Notes under the pieces: model-generated
What the model was told of the DNA's origin: nothing
What the model saw: the letters and a program-made list of their open reading frames with translations, nothing else
The model's database searches: none
Translations under genes and position numbers: made by a program
Shown here: positions 35,249 to 45,976 of the stretch, piece by piece
How the letters are laid out: every line of letters starts with the position of its first letter
How positions within the stretch are numbered: position 1 is the stretch's first letter
NCBI RefSeq assembly: GCF_026619415.1
Contig: NZ_JAOVZR010000001.1
Span: 4,386,501-4,450,500, forward strand
Direction of reading: 5' to 3'
Origin: Hoeflea algicola
GTDB lineage: Bacteria > Pseudomonadota > Alphaproteobacteria > Rhizobiales > Rhizobiaceae
DNA length: 64,000 bases

Positions 35249-38200
35249 TCACGCGGCCTGCTTCACAAGCGCGATCAGGTCCGCATAGCTGGTGACGACA
35301 TCGTACCTGACCCGGTCCTCGTTGATCATCCGGCCAATCTCGTCAAAGAACTTTCGGGCACATTTGACTTTCGTCTGTTCCAGCTCTCGCATTTTCATCG
35401 AGGGCTGATCGGACTTAGTCTCTGCTACGAAATAGAGGTGTTTAATGTCGCCCTCTTTGAAGGCAATTGCCCAGTCAGGATTGTAATCACCCACTGGTGT
35501 GGGGATCAGGAAACCGCGTGGCAGCTTGGAGTAGACGACTACCTCTGTGCTGGTGTCGAGGTCCTTGACGAAATCTCGTTCAACCTGTGAATCTAGGATG
35601 GCATAATCATAGATATGATTTTTCAGCTTATCTGAAGCTTTCTTGAAGTCAGCGCCAGTTTCGGCAGCTGTGAAAATCTCAGAGTCATATCGTTCTGTTA
35701 CGGCATCGTAAGTCAGCTTTTCGATGATCGCGATCGCCTTCTGCTCCTGGATCATATGCGAGGCGTCCGCGATGAACTGCTCAGGGTTCTTCGCGAATTC
35801 ACCAAATTTCACAGCCTGAATTCCGGACAGGATTTCTGTCACGGTCTTGCGTGTGAGGTCAGTGTTCTCGGCTATCGCACCAATCAAATCGTATGAGACA
35901 CGGGAATGCGCGCTCTTGCCGGTTTCGGCGCGAAGCTTGCCTTGCACGAAGGCTTCGCCGGCACGTAGCTTTTCATCAGTCACCTGATCGGAAAGGCTGC
36001 CTTCTGTTACCAGATATTGCAGCGGAGCGACCTGCAAGTCCCGATCCAGCCGGTCGATACAGCTCCTGACGAGCGCAGCGCTGTCAAATTCGACCTGATA
36101 GATAGCCTTGCGGTTAATCCGCCGCCATAGTTCCTGAAACTCTTTCCGATGGAAGTTGTCATTGAGCCGGTTCTTTTTCGGCTTGCGACCATTGCTGAAC
36201 ATGTCCTCCACGGCTTTTCCGTTGAAGACCGTGTCAACCAAGGCAAAGACGGCGTCGCTATGCGCCTGGAATTCTTCAGGCAGCTCTGCCAGTTCGCCAG
36301 ACTTGCGCGCCTCGTGGTAGGCCGCTGTGATGAGACCGTCGTCATCGACATAGTCGTTCTTGAGCAGGAAGCGTTCGAGCTTCTTGGCCAACTGTTTGTC
36401 AAGAACCAGCTCCAGATCATCGGTCTTGAGGGTCTTGCCATCGAAATACTCGGCATCAGCCTGCTTGGGTCGGGTTGAAAGGTTGTCGACGATCTCTTTC
36501 TGCAAGCCGGTGACAAACCCCTTGTAGCTTTCCGAAGCGACCACAGTGAGGACATTGATGTCATGCACAGTGACAGGGTGGTCCATTCGTTCGCCGTTGC
36601 GGTTGACCGCGATCCGCAGTCCTCGCCCGACCTCTTGCCGCCTTGAAATCGTATTCTGGCTTTCATTGTGCTTGAGCATGCAGATCACAAAGACATTCGG
36701 ATTATCCCAGCCTTCGCGCAGGGCGGAATGGGAAAACAGGAACCGTGTGGGTTCTTCGAAAGACAGCAGGCGCTCCTTGTCCTTCAGGATAAGATCATAG
36801 TCGCTGGATTCAGTGGATTGCCCTGCCAGTTCGCCCCGAGCTGCAGCCTTCGGGTCAGTCATCCGGCCTTTCTTGTCAATCGAGAAATAGCCGCGGTGGG
36901 TTCTGCCAACCTCTATGCCCTGCAAATAGGTGCGATACTCATCATTCTCCAAGGGCAGCTCTCCCAGCAGATCATCCACGGCTTGAGCGTATTCCTCTTC
37001 AAAGACACGGGCATATTCACCCTGTTCATCGGCCTGGTCATAATCACGGTATTTCACCACCTCGTCGATGAAGAAGAGTGACAAAACCTTGATCCCGCGT
37101 GCAAACAATACCTGCTCGCGCTCCAGGTGGGCCGATATGGTCTCGCGTATCTGAATACGGCGGATGTCGCGCTCGGTCACATCTCCAGAGGCTTCACCGG
37201 CAACCAATACATCGCCATTGGTAAAATGGACCGTGTCGTCACGGGCATCAATATTGCTGACGATGAACCCCTTGTAGACTTCCAGCCCCTTAGACAGATC
37301 GAAAAGATTGCGCCCCTGCTCCAGCTTGCGGGGGACCCGCTTGATCCCAGTCTGGGTCTTCACTTCGATATCGACCCAAGCCACTGGGGCGGCGCGGGAG
37401 GTCTCAATACGGTGCAGGAAAAGATAGGGGTTTGTCCCGCTCAACCCCTTGGTTTCGACACCACGGACACGGATTTTCTTGACCAGCTTCTCGTTGAACG
37501 CATCCACGGCATCCAGACGATGCACCTTATTGTGGATCGTTCTGTGCGTTGCTGAGTAGCGCATGATAAACAGCGGATTGAATTTCGGAAGCGCTTCCTG
37601 GGTGGCAGGCCCTTCCATTTTTTGCGGCTCGTCCAGAATCAGGATTGGACGATTTTTGGCGATCACGTCGATAGGCTTGCGGGACTGGAAATCATCCAGC
37701 TCGTCATAGATACGGCGGTTATCCGCACCAGATGCATTGAACGCCTGCACGTTGATGACCATCACATTGATCCCCGCATCAGACGAAAAACTCTCAAGCT
37801 CGTGCAGCCGCTTGGAGTTGTAGACGAATGCCCGCACTTTCCGGCCGTACTCCTGCTGGAAATGCTCGGCTGTCATCTGGATCGATTTCGCGACGCCTTC
37901 ACGGATGGCAACGCTTGGCACCATGATGATGAACTTCGACCAGCCATAGTTCTTGTACAGCTCAAACATGGTCTTGATGTAGACATAGGTCTTGCCCGTC
38001 CCGGTCTCCATCTCGACATCCAAATTGATCCGCGCACCAGGCTTGTACTTGGCCGGTTTCTTCTTGCCCTTGTCATCGATATGATGCGTAAGACTTTCAG
38101 AGAGCGGCAGCACTGCGCGGCGCTGGACTTTGCGAATGTTGTCCAGCAGTACGTCCTCGGGCAGCTTGATGGGAGAATTGCCGAAACCATCCACCTCCAT

Positions 38201-38332
38201 CCGGGATTGGGCTGCTGCACCAGGATCGATTGTGTATTTCAACGAGTCTTGCCGGAGCTGGCTGGCAAAACAATCGACCACTGCGTCGACCGCCTGCGTC
38301 TGATAAGGCTGCGACTTGAACTTGATCTTCAT
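35249..38332 (-). CDS. Type III restriction enzyme Res-like subunit (DEAD helicase + PD-(D/E)XK)
   Basis: A 1,027-residue protein. The SF2 helicase core has Walker [13 protein letters not shown] (residues 108-119), motif II DEPQ (234-237), a motif III-like RYSATH, and motif [18 protein letters not shown]-terminal nuclease site reads [13 protein letters not shown], then VAETKSD, the PD-ExK pattern. Res subunits translocate along DNA and cut when complexed with Mod. It lies downstream of mod, separated by a 50-codon ORF, and is the last gene of the cassette. It is intact. Confidence 0.93.
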   Translation of the reverse strand: MKIKFKSQPYQTQAVDAVVDCFASQLRQDSLKYTIDPGAAAQSRMEVDGFGNSPIKLPEDVLLDNIRKVQRRAVLPLSESLTHHIDDKGKKKPAKYKPGARINLDVEMETGTGKTYVYIKTMFELYKNYGWSKFIIMVPSVAIREGVAKSIQMTAEHFQQEYGRKVRAFVYNSKRLHELESFSSDAGINVMVINVQAFNASGADNRRIYDELDDFQSRKPIDVIAKNRPILILDEPQKMEGPATQEALPKFNPLFIMRYSATHRTIHNKVHRLDAVDAFNEKLVKKIRVRGVETKGLSGTNPYLFLHRIETSRAAPVAWVDIEVKTQTGIKRVPRKLEQGRNLFDLSKGLEVYKGFIVSNIDARDDTVHFTNGDVLVAGEASGDVTERDIRRIQIRETISAHLEREQVLFARGIKVLSLFFIDEVVKYRDYDQADEQGEYARVFEEEYAQAVDDLLGELPLENDEYRTYLQGIEVGRTHRGYFSIDKKGRMTDPKAAARGELAGQSTESSDYDLILKDKERLLSFEEPTRFLFSHSALREGWDNPNVFVICMLKHNESQNTISRRQEVGRGLRIAVNRNGERMDHPVTVHDINVLTVVASESYKGFVTGLQKEIVDNLSTRPKQADAEYFDGKTLKTDDLELVLDKQLAKKLERFLLKNDYVDDDGLITAAYHEARKSGELAELPEEFQAHSDAVFALVDTVFNGKAVEDMFSNGRKPKKNRLNDNFHRKEFQELWRRINRKAIYQVEFDSAALVRSCIDRLDRDLQVAPLQYLVTEGSLSDQVTDEKLRAGEAFVQGKLRAETGKSAHSRVSYDLIGAIAENTDLTRKTVTEILSGIQAVKFGEFAKNPEQFIADASHMIQEQKAIAIIEKLTYDAVTERYDSEIFTAAETGADFKKASDKLKNHIYDYAILDSQVERDFVKDLDTSTEVVVYSKLPRGFLIPTPVGDYNPDWAIAFKEGDIKHLYFVAETKSDQPSMKMRELEQTKVKCARKFFDEIGRMINEDRVRYDVVTSYADLIALVKQAA

Positions 38333-38393
38333 GACTGCCGCTTTCGTAAATCAGGCGATTCTCTCATAATTTCTTTCGTAGGATGTTCTGGTT

Positions 38394-38546
38394 TCATTCG
38401 CAGAGCTTCCATCTTGGGGCCGTCCTGGAACCGGTACTAAAAATCTTGCCACCAAAGGCCAGCTCTCTGGCATCGACACCTTGCCCACTGTATCGCCAGG
38501 TGGCTAGCAGGGATTGCAGCTTCTGGCATAGGGCGAATTGCTTCAT
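38394..38546 (-). CDS. Small ORF between mod and res
   Basis: A 50-codon frame, beginning MKQFALCQKLQSLLATWRYS and ending RWKLCE, starts five bases after the mod stop and ends 61 bases before res. It is basic, and no family is recognised. The close spacing to mod and lack of other content in the 220-bp gap favour a real small gene. No good RBS is visible, so confidence is low. Confidence 0.35.
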   Translation of the reverse strand: MKQFALCQKLQSLLATWRYSGQGVDARELAFGGKIFSTGSRTAPRWKLCE

Positions 38547-38550
38547 GGGA

Positions 38551-40450
38551 TCAGATCGCCTTCACATCCGTATCCGGCGAGAGGGATTTGAAAATCTGCT
38601 TCACGTTGATCTTGGTGGAGTCGTCCTTGAAGCCAGTATCCTTGAACACCACGCGCAGCGGTTTGCGGGCAGCCAGTTCCTTCACCAGCACTTCGTCCAC
38701 ATTGTTGTCGAAACACGCAACCAGGGCGGCGCCGGCGACGGTGAACACTGTTTTGCCGGCCACAGTTTCACGGGAGATGGGCAGGGTCAGGTCCACGCCC
38801 CAATCGAGCAGCACCTGAAACAGCAAATCCTCGGGCGACCGGCCGGCTTTGATATTGTCCACCCGGGTTAGAAGGTCAGCTTGCGCGGTTGCATCCGGAG
38901 TGTAGTAGACCTCGGCCATATTCGAGCTGTCAACTTTCAGTACGCGAAAGCCAACATCCCGGTTCCAATCGGGATGACACTCCCCTTCGAGGATTTTTGC
39001 GCCAGCCCGACGGATGCGTTCTTTCGATAGATCGGCAATTGTCGCAAAGCCTGCCTTACTTGCTTCAGAAGCGTGTCCAGTTGATTCAGGAAGCTGAACC
39101 ATGACAAATTTGCGTTTCCCCCCGTCGGAGGCATTTTTTTCATCACCGCATGTGCAGTAGATGAAGCGCCAGCAAAAAAGTCTAGAACGATGTCATCGCC
39201 TTCAGCACCCATATCAATAATGTGCTCAAGCAGGCCAACGGGCTTCGGATTCTCGAACATTACCGAGTTTCCAAATATCTCACTCATTTCATTCGAACCT
39301 GATGTGTTAAAAGGTGCAAAATCCCAGAGAGTTGTCCACGTCATTCCTTCTTTGACGTCACGTAGAAAACGTTTCAACTTTGGCGATGCCCTATCGTCTT
39401 TTCCAAAATAGATTTCGTCGTTTTCGATCAAGGCCTTTACGCGATCACTGTTGAACCGCCAATTCCCGTTGTTTGCTGGATAGAATTCCTGCCCCGTCCG
39501 TGGATTAGTAATTGGATAAAAGAGAGTTTCGACAAAACGCCCCCCTTTACGTTTGCTGTAAGATCACCTGCAACCCAAGGCCCTTTTGGGTGGTTGTCGG
39601 GATTTTTGTAACGTGCGATCTGGTCATCACTTCTGGGGCGTAATTTAATCCCAGAAAAATCCCTTCTGACGTAGGCAATAATATAGTCATGCTGTGTCCC
39701 AATTAATTTATCATTTGGAGGTGTGTTCCGTTTCTTCCAGATTATCTGCGCGGCGAATTGTTCTTCGCCAAACACTTCGTCACACAACTTCCTTAGATTT
39801 GACACTTCTCCATCGTCAATCGATATAAATATAATTCCATCTTTTTTAAGAAGTCTTTTTGAAAGGCTGATTCTTGAATGCATCATCGATAGCCAATCAG
39901 AATGAAATCTTCCGTTCGATTCTGTATTCGAGACAAGCTTATTTCCAACTTCATCTAGTTGAAGTGATTTTTTTAAGAATTGATTATTGTTTTCCGCGAA
40001 GTCGTCATTGTATACGAAATCTCTACCTGTGTTATAGGGTGGGTCGATATAGATCATTTTGATCTCGCCCAAATAGGTCTCCTGAAGCAGCTTGAGCGCC
40101 TCAAGATTATCGCCCTCGATAAAGAGGTTGCGGGTCGTGTCAAAATCCACGCTTTCATCCCGCGCCGGGCGCAGTGTTTTTGCAATCGGCGCATTGGCCG
40201 CGATCAACGCCTGCCGCTTGCCGGGCCAGTCAAGGTGATACCGTTCTTGCGGCCCTTCGACGATGCTGTCGGACAACTCCTGACGCAGCAGGTCAAAATC
40301 AATCGCACGGCGCAGTGTGCCATCTGGGCACGTGCTTTCCGTCACACATCCCGGAAAGAGTGTCGCAATCTTCTCGATGTTCTGCGCGGTCAGGTCGGGG
40401 CTGTGCATCTTCAGCTTTTCGATCGGAGTGCTTTCTGGACTATCTGGCAT
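38551..40450 (-). pseudogene. Type III DNA-methyltransferase Mod, two homopolymer frameshifts
   Basis: This would be about 632 residues. The beta-class order is visible: FIEGDNLEALKLLQETYLG and IYIDPPYNTGRDFVYNDDF (catalytic DPPY) in the first piece, and DIVLDFFAGASSTAHAVMKK (SAM-binding) in the second. A C-terminal piece from MVQLPESTGHAS ends SPDTDVKAI. Frame is lost at 39540-39545 (G6 on the coding strand where seven restore GGRFVETLFYP) and at 39134-39140 (A7 where eight restore MKKNASDGGK). Each is a one-base deletion in a homopolymer. Either phase-variable slippage, a recent knock-out or sequencing error explains it. The 39.6-40.0 kb part looks AT-richer than its neighbours. Confidence 0.88.
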
Positions 40451-40470
40451 TCTGGCCTCTCTGCCGCCCG

Positions 40471-41139
40471 TTATTCGGGCTTCTTCAAATGATCAAATTC
40501 CGACTGCGCCTCGGCCAATTGGCCATGCAGGGTCACCTTCATGTTAAACTGGCTTTCGCGTTTCAGCTTGGACTGAAGCTGTGCAATTTCCCGCTCTTTT
40601 GCCCTGATCGCGGCCAGCCGCGCAAGGCGCGTTTCCACATCCTCACCCGGCAATGGTTGAACGGGTACCAGCGAAGACACCATCTGCTCATAAAGAGCGC
40701 CCATGTTGACCGCTACCGGCAGCGCCAGGCGGGGTGCATCCTGCGCAACCCACTCGCCGCGCAAGTGGTCTGACAAAACCCATTTGCCCTTCTCTGAATC
40801 GGATGGGCGCTTATGGGCGGCGGCGGCCATGACATTGTCTTGTGAATTTATCTCATACAGCAAAGGAAACGGAATGGCCCGATCAATGGCGCGCAGGATA
40901 TCGTCATGCAGCACTTCACCTTTGAGTATCAGACGGAATACCTGAATCTCCGGGACAGCGGTGGTGGCCGGCAGGTTCAGGGTTTCAGGCGCTAGCTTGT
41001 GCGCCCACACAATCTGGTCGAGCTCCCGCGCAAAGCGCTCTCGCAGCGCTGTGCTTGCACCGACACTGTCGTAGATGCGGGATTTGGGGATAACGCGTTT
41101 GAGCGCAGTTTGGGGTGGGTATTGGTAGAGCCCGGTCAT
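40471..41139 (-). CDS. DUF4391 domain protein of the helicase-Mod-Res cassette
   Basis: A 222-residue protein. The N-terminal portion (MTGLYQYPPQTALKRVIPKS, EIQVFRLILKGEVLHDDILR) and the C-terminal coiled coil (RLARLAAIRAKEREIAQLQS, then a Lys/Glu-rich helix) match what is known of DUF4391 proteins. These are usually encoded between a SNF2-like helicase and a type III Mod. Biochemical function is unknown; a bridging or specificity role is a guess. Its ATG overlaps the helicase stop (ATGA), and mod starts 20 bases after it. Confidence 0.8.
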   Translation of the reverse strand: MTGLYQYPPQTALKRVIPKSRIYDSVGASTALRERFARELDQIVWAHKLAPETLNLPATTAVPEIQVFRLILKGEVLHDDILRAIDRAIPFPLLYEINSQDNVMAAAAHKRPSDSEKGKWVLSDHLRGEWVAQDAPRLALPVAVNMGALYEQMVSSLVPVQPLPGEDVETRLARLAAIRAKEREIAQLQSKLKRESQFNMKVTLHGQLAEAQSEFDHLKKPE

Positions 41140-44100
41140 GTGTTTTCACGGATCACGATGAAAGCAATGAGTTCGAAATCATCCAGACCGGCGATGGTCT
41201 GGGTCAGTGCTGAAGTATGCCCGCCAGAAAACAGGCTATCGATCTCGCGCTCTTCCTTGACCTCAATCATTGAACGGATGGCATCGTTCAGCAGGCCCGA
41301 ATAGGTCTCCATTTCCCGCCCATCCTGCGTTTCCGCATTAAATGATGCACAGAGGTCGCGGAATGGGGTGTCATTGCCTTTGCAGCCAGTCCGGATCAGG
41401 TCGAGCAGGCGTTTGACCTGTGTCTGATCAGCCACAATGTTCCCGTCGTGCCCAATATAGATCAGGTAATAGGGATGTAGCCGGTTCTGCTGATTTATGT
41501 TGACGCTGTCATGGATGTTGCGCAGCGCGAAAATCACCCCTGGGACAAGTCCCCGTTTTGGGTCCGCAGGCACAACCGTATGCAGCCCATTTGGCATCTG
41601 CGGCAGGTCATCATGGGTCTTGAGGTAATTCAGCAAATCCATACGGAAGTCGTTCAGCCCGAGATCGGTGATGGATATGCCGGTCTTGACATCCTCCAGC
41701 TCGATCACCTCGTTCTGCAGGCGCTGCAGCTGCTCTTTTCGGTAAGCGACGTCTGAGCTTTTTGAGGTCAGCACGTTGTCTTCGCCGGTGCCCGCCATGT
41801 CGACGATATGCATACGGTTCTCGACGCGCTCCTTGAGGTTGATGTATTCGTCCAATGTGATGTCGGGCCAATAATTTGACAGCTGGATTTGCGTGTTTGG
41901 CGAACCAATCCGGTCTATCCGGCCGAAGCGCTGGACGATGCGGACGGGGTTCCAGTGGATGTCGTAGTTGATCAGGTAATCGCAATCCTGAAGATTCTGC
42001 CCTTCCGAGATACAGTCGGTCCCGATGAGAATATCGAGCACTGCCGGATCATCGGGCATGATCATCTCCTTCTCCTTGGCACGCGGAGAAAACAGCGTCA
42101 GGACGGACTGGAAGTCATAGAATTTCTTGAGCGTGGTTCTCGGATTGCCCGATCCGGTGACAATGCCGGAGTGGATTTCTTGCGCCTTGGCAAAATGCGG
42201 GGCGAGCTGATCGAAGAGGTAATTCGCAGTGTCGGCATAAGCCGTGAAGACGATCACTTTCCGGTTGTCGGGGTTCAATGGGTTGGCCATTTTTCCCGCG
42301 ATTTCGGCGATCAGGTGCTGGAGTTTTGCGTCATCAGCTGGCGTCACGCGTTCCATTTCGGTGATCAGCCCGTCGATGATCGCCTTGTCGACAGAGAGTT
42401 CTTGTTTCCATGAGGTGATGTCCATATCGGCGAGATCGATCTTGATCTTCTTGCCAACAGAGAAATCCGCGAAGTCGTCGTCTTCCTCGGCTACTGCCTC
42501 CAGGTCGATATCCAGGTCTTCATAGGTCGCACTGCCGCCCGAGGCCTCGAACCGGGCAATAGCATCAAGCGTATGGTCAATGTTGGCGGACAGTTTGCCA
42601 AGGGTCATCCGGAAGGCATGGACCGAGCTTTCCAACCGTTTGAGCAGATTGGTCGTCATAAGGGCCTGAAGGCTTTTCTCGCGGTCGGCCTGCTTCAGGG
42701 TGCCTTTGCCGCCCTCGGTCTTGGTATCGTAGAGGTCCTCATATTTCTTCAGCCGGCTGGGCTGGATGTAATTGACCGGCGCATAGACGGCCATTTTCAA
42801 GTCACTCAGCTGCGCAAATATCTCATTGAAACCGATGACATCCTCGCGATGGGTGATCGGCAAATGATGTGACAGCGGCTTTAACCGTGTGGGGAATTTG
42901 CCGATATCAGCGGTGTCATAGAAGGTTTCAATATGTTTGCGGGAACGGGCAATCGTCACCGCATCCAGAAGCTCGAAGAAATCGAAATCAAGGGTCCGCA
43001 GGATCGAAGCCGGTGTCCGTTGCTCCGGTGACAAGTTCGACCACGTATTGAAGGCCGCCTGCGCACGGCGGAATATCTCTTCCACACTGGTCTTGGTTTT
43101 CAGGTTCTTGCTCAGCGCGTCCGACTGCCCTTCATAGGCAAGAGCCAACTGGTTCCGCAGATCGGTGAAGCGATTGTTCACAGGGGTCGCCGACAGCATC
43201 AGGACCTTGGTTTTGACACCTGCCTTGATGACCTTGTCCATCAGCCGCTGGTAACGGGTCTCGCGGTCCTTGAAGACATCATTGTTTCGAAAATTGTGGG
43301 ACTCATCGATGACGACCAGGTCATAGTTTCCCCAGTTCACGCGGTCCAACCGCATCCCGAAGGACTCGCCTGATGTGCGTGACAGGTCTGTGTGACAAAG
43401 CACGTCGTAGCGAAATCTGTCCTTGGCGAAGATGTTAGTAGTCAGATTGGCGTTGTAATTGCGCCAGTTGTCCGCGAGCTTCTTGGGGCACAGAACCAAC
43501 ACGTCCTTGTTGCGGAGCTCATAGTATTTGACCACGGCCAGCGCAGTGAAGGTTTTGCCCAAGCCAACGCTATCGGCCAGAATGCACCCGTTGTACGTCT
43601 CCAGCTTGTTGATGACACCAACTGCTGCATCGCGCTGGTAATTGAACAACTTTTTCCAGACGAGGCTTTCCAGATATCCGGTCCGATCCTTGGGTAGGAC
43701 GTCCTCGTTTATCTCACTGAGGAAGTCCTTGAACAGGTTGAACAGGATCAGGAAATACACACGTTCAGCTGGGTTCTCCTGATAGACTGACTCGATGTGC
43801 TCCAACACCTCGGCTGTGACATCGCGCAGCTTCTCCTTGTCATGCCATATCTGGTCAAACAGGCTCAGGTATGTCTGAGCAAACTGAGGCTCGTCCATTA
43901 CCTGCGTGTAACTGGAAACCGCATTGCCGCGTTGGTAACCCAGATCGACAGCCGTGAACCCCGACAGCGGCATGTAAGCAGCGCCTGTGTCGGGCTTTTG
44001 AACATGAGCGAATTGTTGCATTGGCGCAGAGGTCACGTTCGACCTGAAGCGGGCCTTGCGACGTATCCACTCCGCGCATTCTCGGGCGACAGCGCGTTGG

Positions 44101-44399
44101 GTCATCTTGTTTCGGAGTTGGATTTCGAATTCGCTGCCCGAGAGAGTCCCCGCAGAATTGTCTTTGGGAATAAAAAATTCCCGCCGTTCCTTCTTGATAC
44201 GATCAATCGCGCCGTTGGGGACAAAGGTCGGAGCGGTAAAGATGAACTCGAATTCCTTGAGCTTCCCCAGTTCCGATTTCAGGGCGTCGAATGCGTAAAT
44301 GGAAAAACAGGCTGCAGCCACGCGGAATTTGCTCGCCCCGCCAAGCTCGCGCTTCAAGTCATCACCCAAAAGGGTTGTAGAGTTGTCGACTATCCGCAC
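41136..44399 (-). CDS. SNF2-like helicase with N-terminal PLD-like domain
   Basis: This is about 1,087 residues from GTG 44399 (GGGGGA upstream; TTG 44402 is the alternative). An N-terminal part of about 170 residues resembles the phospholipase-D-like domain of such helicases, but I see no clear HKD motif. The helicase has Walker A ILADSVGLGKTFTAL (about residue 275), motif II VVIDESHNFRN, motif III LSATPVNNRF and motifs V-VI IGTDCISEGQNLQDCDYLIN with IVQRFGRIDRIGS. It is the first gene of a four-gene restriction-like cassette. The 272 bp upstream (44403-44674) hold no gene and probably its promoter. Confidence 0.9.
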   Translation of the reverse strand: MRIVDNSTTLLGDDLKRELGGASKFRVAAACFSIYAFDALKSELGKLKEFEFIFTAPTFVPNGAIDRIKKERREFFIPKDNSAGTLSGSEFEIQLRNKMTQRAVARECAEWIRRKARFRSNVTSAPMQQFAHVQKPDTGAAYMPLSGFTAVDLGYQRGNAVSSYTQVMDEPQFAQTYLSLFDQIWHDKEKLRDVTAEVLEHIESVYQENPAERVYFLILFNLFKDFLSEINEDVLPKDRTGYLESLVWKKLFNYQRDAAVGVINKLETYNGCILADSVGLGKTFTALAVVKYYELRNKDVLVLCPKKLADNWRNYNANLTTNIFAKDRFRYDVLCHTDLSRTSGESFGMRLDRVNWGNYDLVVIDESHNFRNNDVFKDRETRYQRLMDKVIKAGVKTKVLMLSATPVNNRFTDLRNQLALAYEGQSDALSKNLKTKTSVEEIFRRAQAAFNTWSNLSPEQRTPASILRTLDFDFFELLDAVTIARSRKHIETFYDTADIGKFPTRLKPLSHHLPITHREDVIGFNEIFAQLSDLKMAVYAPVNYIQPSRLKKYEDLYDTKTEGGKGTLKQADREKSLQALMTTNLLKRLESSVHAFRMTLGKLSANIDHTLDAIARFEASGGSATYEDLDIDLEAVAEEDDDFADFSVGKKIKIDLADMDITSWKQELSVDKAIIDGLITEMERVTPADDAKLQHLIAEIAGKMANPLNPDNRKVIVFTAYADTANYLFDQLAPHFAKAQEIHSGIVTGSGNPRTTLKKFYDFQSVLTLFSPRAKEKEMIMPDDPAVLDILIGTDCISEGQNLQDCDYLINYDIHWNPVRIVQRFGRIDRIGSPNTQIQLSNYWPDITLDEYINLKERVENRMHIVDMAGTGEDNVLTSKSSDVAYRKEQLQRLQNEVIELEDVKTGISITDLGLNDFRMDLLNYLKTHDDLPQMPNGLHTVVPADPKRGLVPGVIFALRNIHDSVNINQQNRLHPYYLIYIGHDGNIVADQTQVKRLLDLIRTGCKGNDTPFRDLCASFNAETQDGREMETYSGLLNDAIRSMIEVKEEREIDSLFSGGHTSALTQTIAGLDDFELIAFIVIRENT

Positions 44400-44674
44400 C
44401 AAAGTCCCCCGTCGCCATCAAATCACCGGCTCCCCAATCTAATGACAACCTACGGATGCGCAACGCATTTTGAGCATCTTTTATGTGACATCATCGAAGT
44501 GGGATGGATGATCATTTGGTCAGAAAGTTCGCTCACCCCAGTACATTCGGGGACACAGGAATTACGTCATGGATAGGCGATTCTTTTTCAAACGTCGTTA
44601 TAGTTAGTAATGGGGGGAAGACAGGCAGGAAGGACCAAACAGCGTTTGGATTGCGGTGCCAAAAATGAAGTCGA

Positions 44675-44995
44675 TCATGCAGGCTTGAGATGCCGCTTCG
44701 GGCGAAACGGGAATAGGCCATCGGCATAGCGTGCAGCAAGGTCTTCAAAGACGTCTTCGCTTTCGCGGACATCAAACCCCTGAATATCAAGGCCATCGAC
44801 GATCTCATCGCGCAATCGGTCCAACGCTTCCCGTCGCCCCCGAGGATGTTTCTCCGTGCTCATGATCATTTTCCAAAGCAGCATCCTGGCAAGATCATCC
44901 CGAGATGGACGACACCGGTCGCGGGCCTCGTCCCTCACTCTCTGCTGCCGTGCTCGCTGCTCGGCATTGATTTCTCGTCTTGATTTTTTTGACAT
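44675..44995 (-). CDS. Small basic/acidic hypothetical protein
   Basis: 106 codons from ATG 44995, chosen for AGGAGATCAGG just upstream. The longer frame to 45409 runs through a 21-bp repeat array and is rejected. The N-terminus is strongly basic (MSKKSRREINAEQRARQQRV). The middle has RDDLARMLLWKMIM, and an acidic helix ESEDVFEDLAARYADG precedes a basic end. No family is recognised. It looks like a compact helical DNA- or protein-binding factor at the end of the split-protease gene run. Confidence 0.65.
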   Translation of the reverse strand: MSKKSRREINAEQRARQQRVRDEARDRCRPSRDDLARMLLWKMIMSTEKHPRGRREALDRLRDEIVDGLDIQGFDVRESEDVFEDLAARYADGLFPFRPKRHLKPA

Positions 44996-45142
44996 CCTGA
45001 TCTCCTGGTTCATCATGGATGACCCAGTGTGATGGCCGGCGATGCAAGGAACAAACGCCGTTTGCCTCGCAATGTTGACAATCTGGAAGGGGATTGGTCC
45101 GCAGGCTTGGTTTCGAGGTCTCCAATCCCACTGCCGCAAACG

Positions 45143-45205
45143 CCGTTCACAGAGGAATCGCGGTTTCCCAGTTTCGAATCGGCAAGACCGAATCCAGAAT
45201 CGCGG
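45143..45205 (-). repeat. 21-bp degenerate direct repeats, 3 units
   Basis: On the minus strand three consecutive 21-base units begin CCGCGATTCTGG, TGCCGATTCGAA and CCGCGATTCCTC. They match the consensus of the ten-unit array at 45765-45974. They lie in a different reading phase from that array, so the conserved entity is DNA rather than protein. The rest of 44996-45450 has no recognised gene. Confidence 0.6.
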
Positions 45206-45450
45206 CAGGATAAATTGAGATGACTTGTTTCGAGTTGCCCGCACGTCATTGCAGATTGAGCTGACGTCGCGATGACTTGAATCGGGTCCCCTGCACATTG
45301 CTTCGATGGATATCAAATTGCGGCGCGTTTGTTTGCTGGTTTCCCTGCAGCCGCCTTGAGTGCATGGAGCGTTGGCAGCACAAACAATTTCCAAGCACGC
45401 CGCCGCCACTTGCCGTTACCAGAATCCACGGGCCTGAATTACCGTTGGCG

Positions 45451-45681
45451 TCAACGGCTGATGCGGGGCTGCATCCATTTGGGTTCATCGCCCGAGACGT
45501 TGCGGATTGTCCGTGCCAGCGCATCGCTCAGGTCAACGACAGCATTGTAGTGCTGGCCCTGGGGCTTCAGGTCGCAAAGCAGAGGGATCAGGTCTTTATG
45601 CAAGGCTGTCGTTCGGGCGACGAGGTCATCAATCTGTGAAGACGTCAGTTCCGGTTTCCGCTTATGCCTTTTTGTCATCAT
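45451..45681 (-). CDS. Small hypothetical protein between the repeat arrays
   Basis: 76 codons starting MMTKRHKRKPELTSSQIDDL after a good RBS (AGGAAGGCTC). The protein is a short helical domain (IDDLVARTTALHKDLIPLLC, NAVVDLSDALARTIRNVSGD) with a basic head. No family is recognised. It is flanked on both sides by the 21-bp repeats, so it may be the protein that reads them. That link is pure inference from position. Confidence 0.6.
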   Translation of the reverse strand: MMTKRHKRKPELTSSQIDDLVARTTALHKDLIPLLCDLKPQGQHYNAVVDLSDALARTIRNVSGDEPKWMQPRISR

Positions 45682-45764
45682 GAGCCTTCCTGAATGAGGG
45701 CCCGTCCTGAGTCTGGGTTAGCTGATTCACGCCTTAACGCAAATCATGACGGTGAAGGCCGCTG

Positions 45765-45974
45765 ATCGTCTGACGTGAACCGCAGTTTCCTGGGCTGGAA
45801 ACGGCTGCGCTGAATTCGGAATCGCCAAGGCTAAATCTGGCAACGCGGGGACTGATTTCCGAAACGGCGAATCTTGGGTCGGACTCGCCGTTTCAGTATT
45901 CAGAATCGCAAAGGCCGACTTGGGAATCGCGGGCGCCGAGTTTGGTAACGCGGGAACCGAACTCTGAATCGCAG
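45765..45974 (-). repeat. 21-bp degenerate tandem direct repeat, 10 units
   Basis: Exactly 210 bases divide into ten 21-base units on the minus strand. The consensus starts CCGCGATTCC and continues with a GAATTCGGCC-like half. GCGATTCC-like cores recur at the same phase in nearly every unit. The array begins three bases after the stop of the M41 protease gene. One frame (46014 to 45727) stays open as a 7-residue PNSAPAI-type repeat. A coding origin is possible, but the same units recur out of phase at 45143-45205. Confidence 0.7.
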
Positions 45975-45976
45975 TT

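Noticed and set aside
44675..45409. 244-residue version of the small leftward gene
   Set aside because: The first part translates the 21-bp repeats and has no RBS; a strong RBS precedes ATG 44995.
45765..45974. CRISPR array
   Set aside because: Units are contiguous, degenerate and 21 bases long with no spacers, and no cas gene is present.
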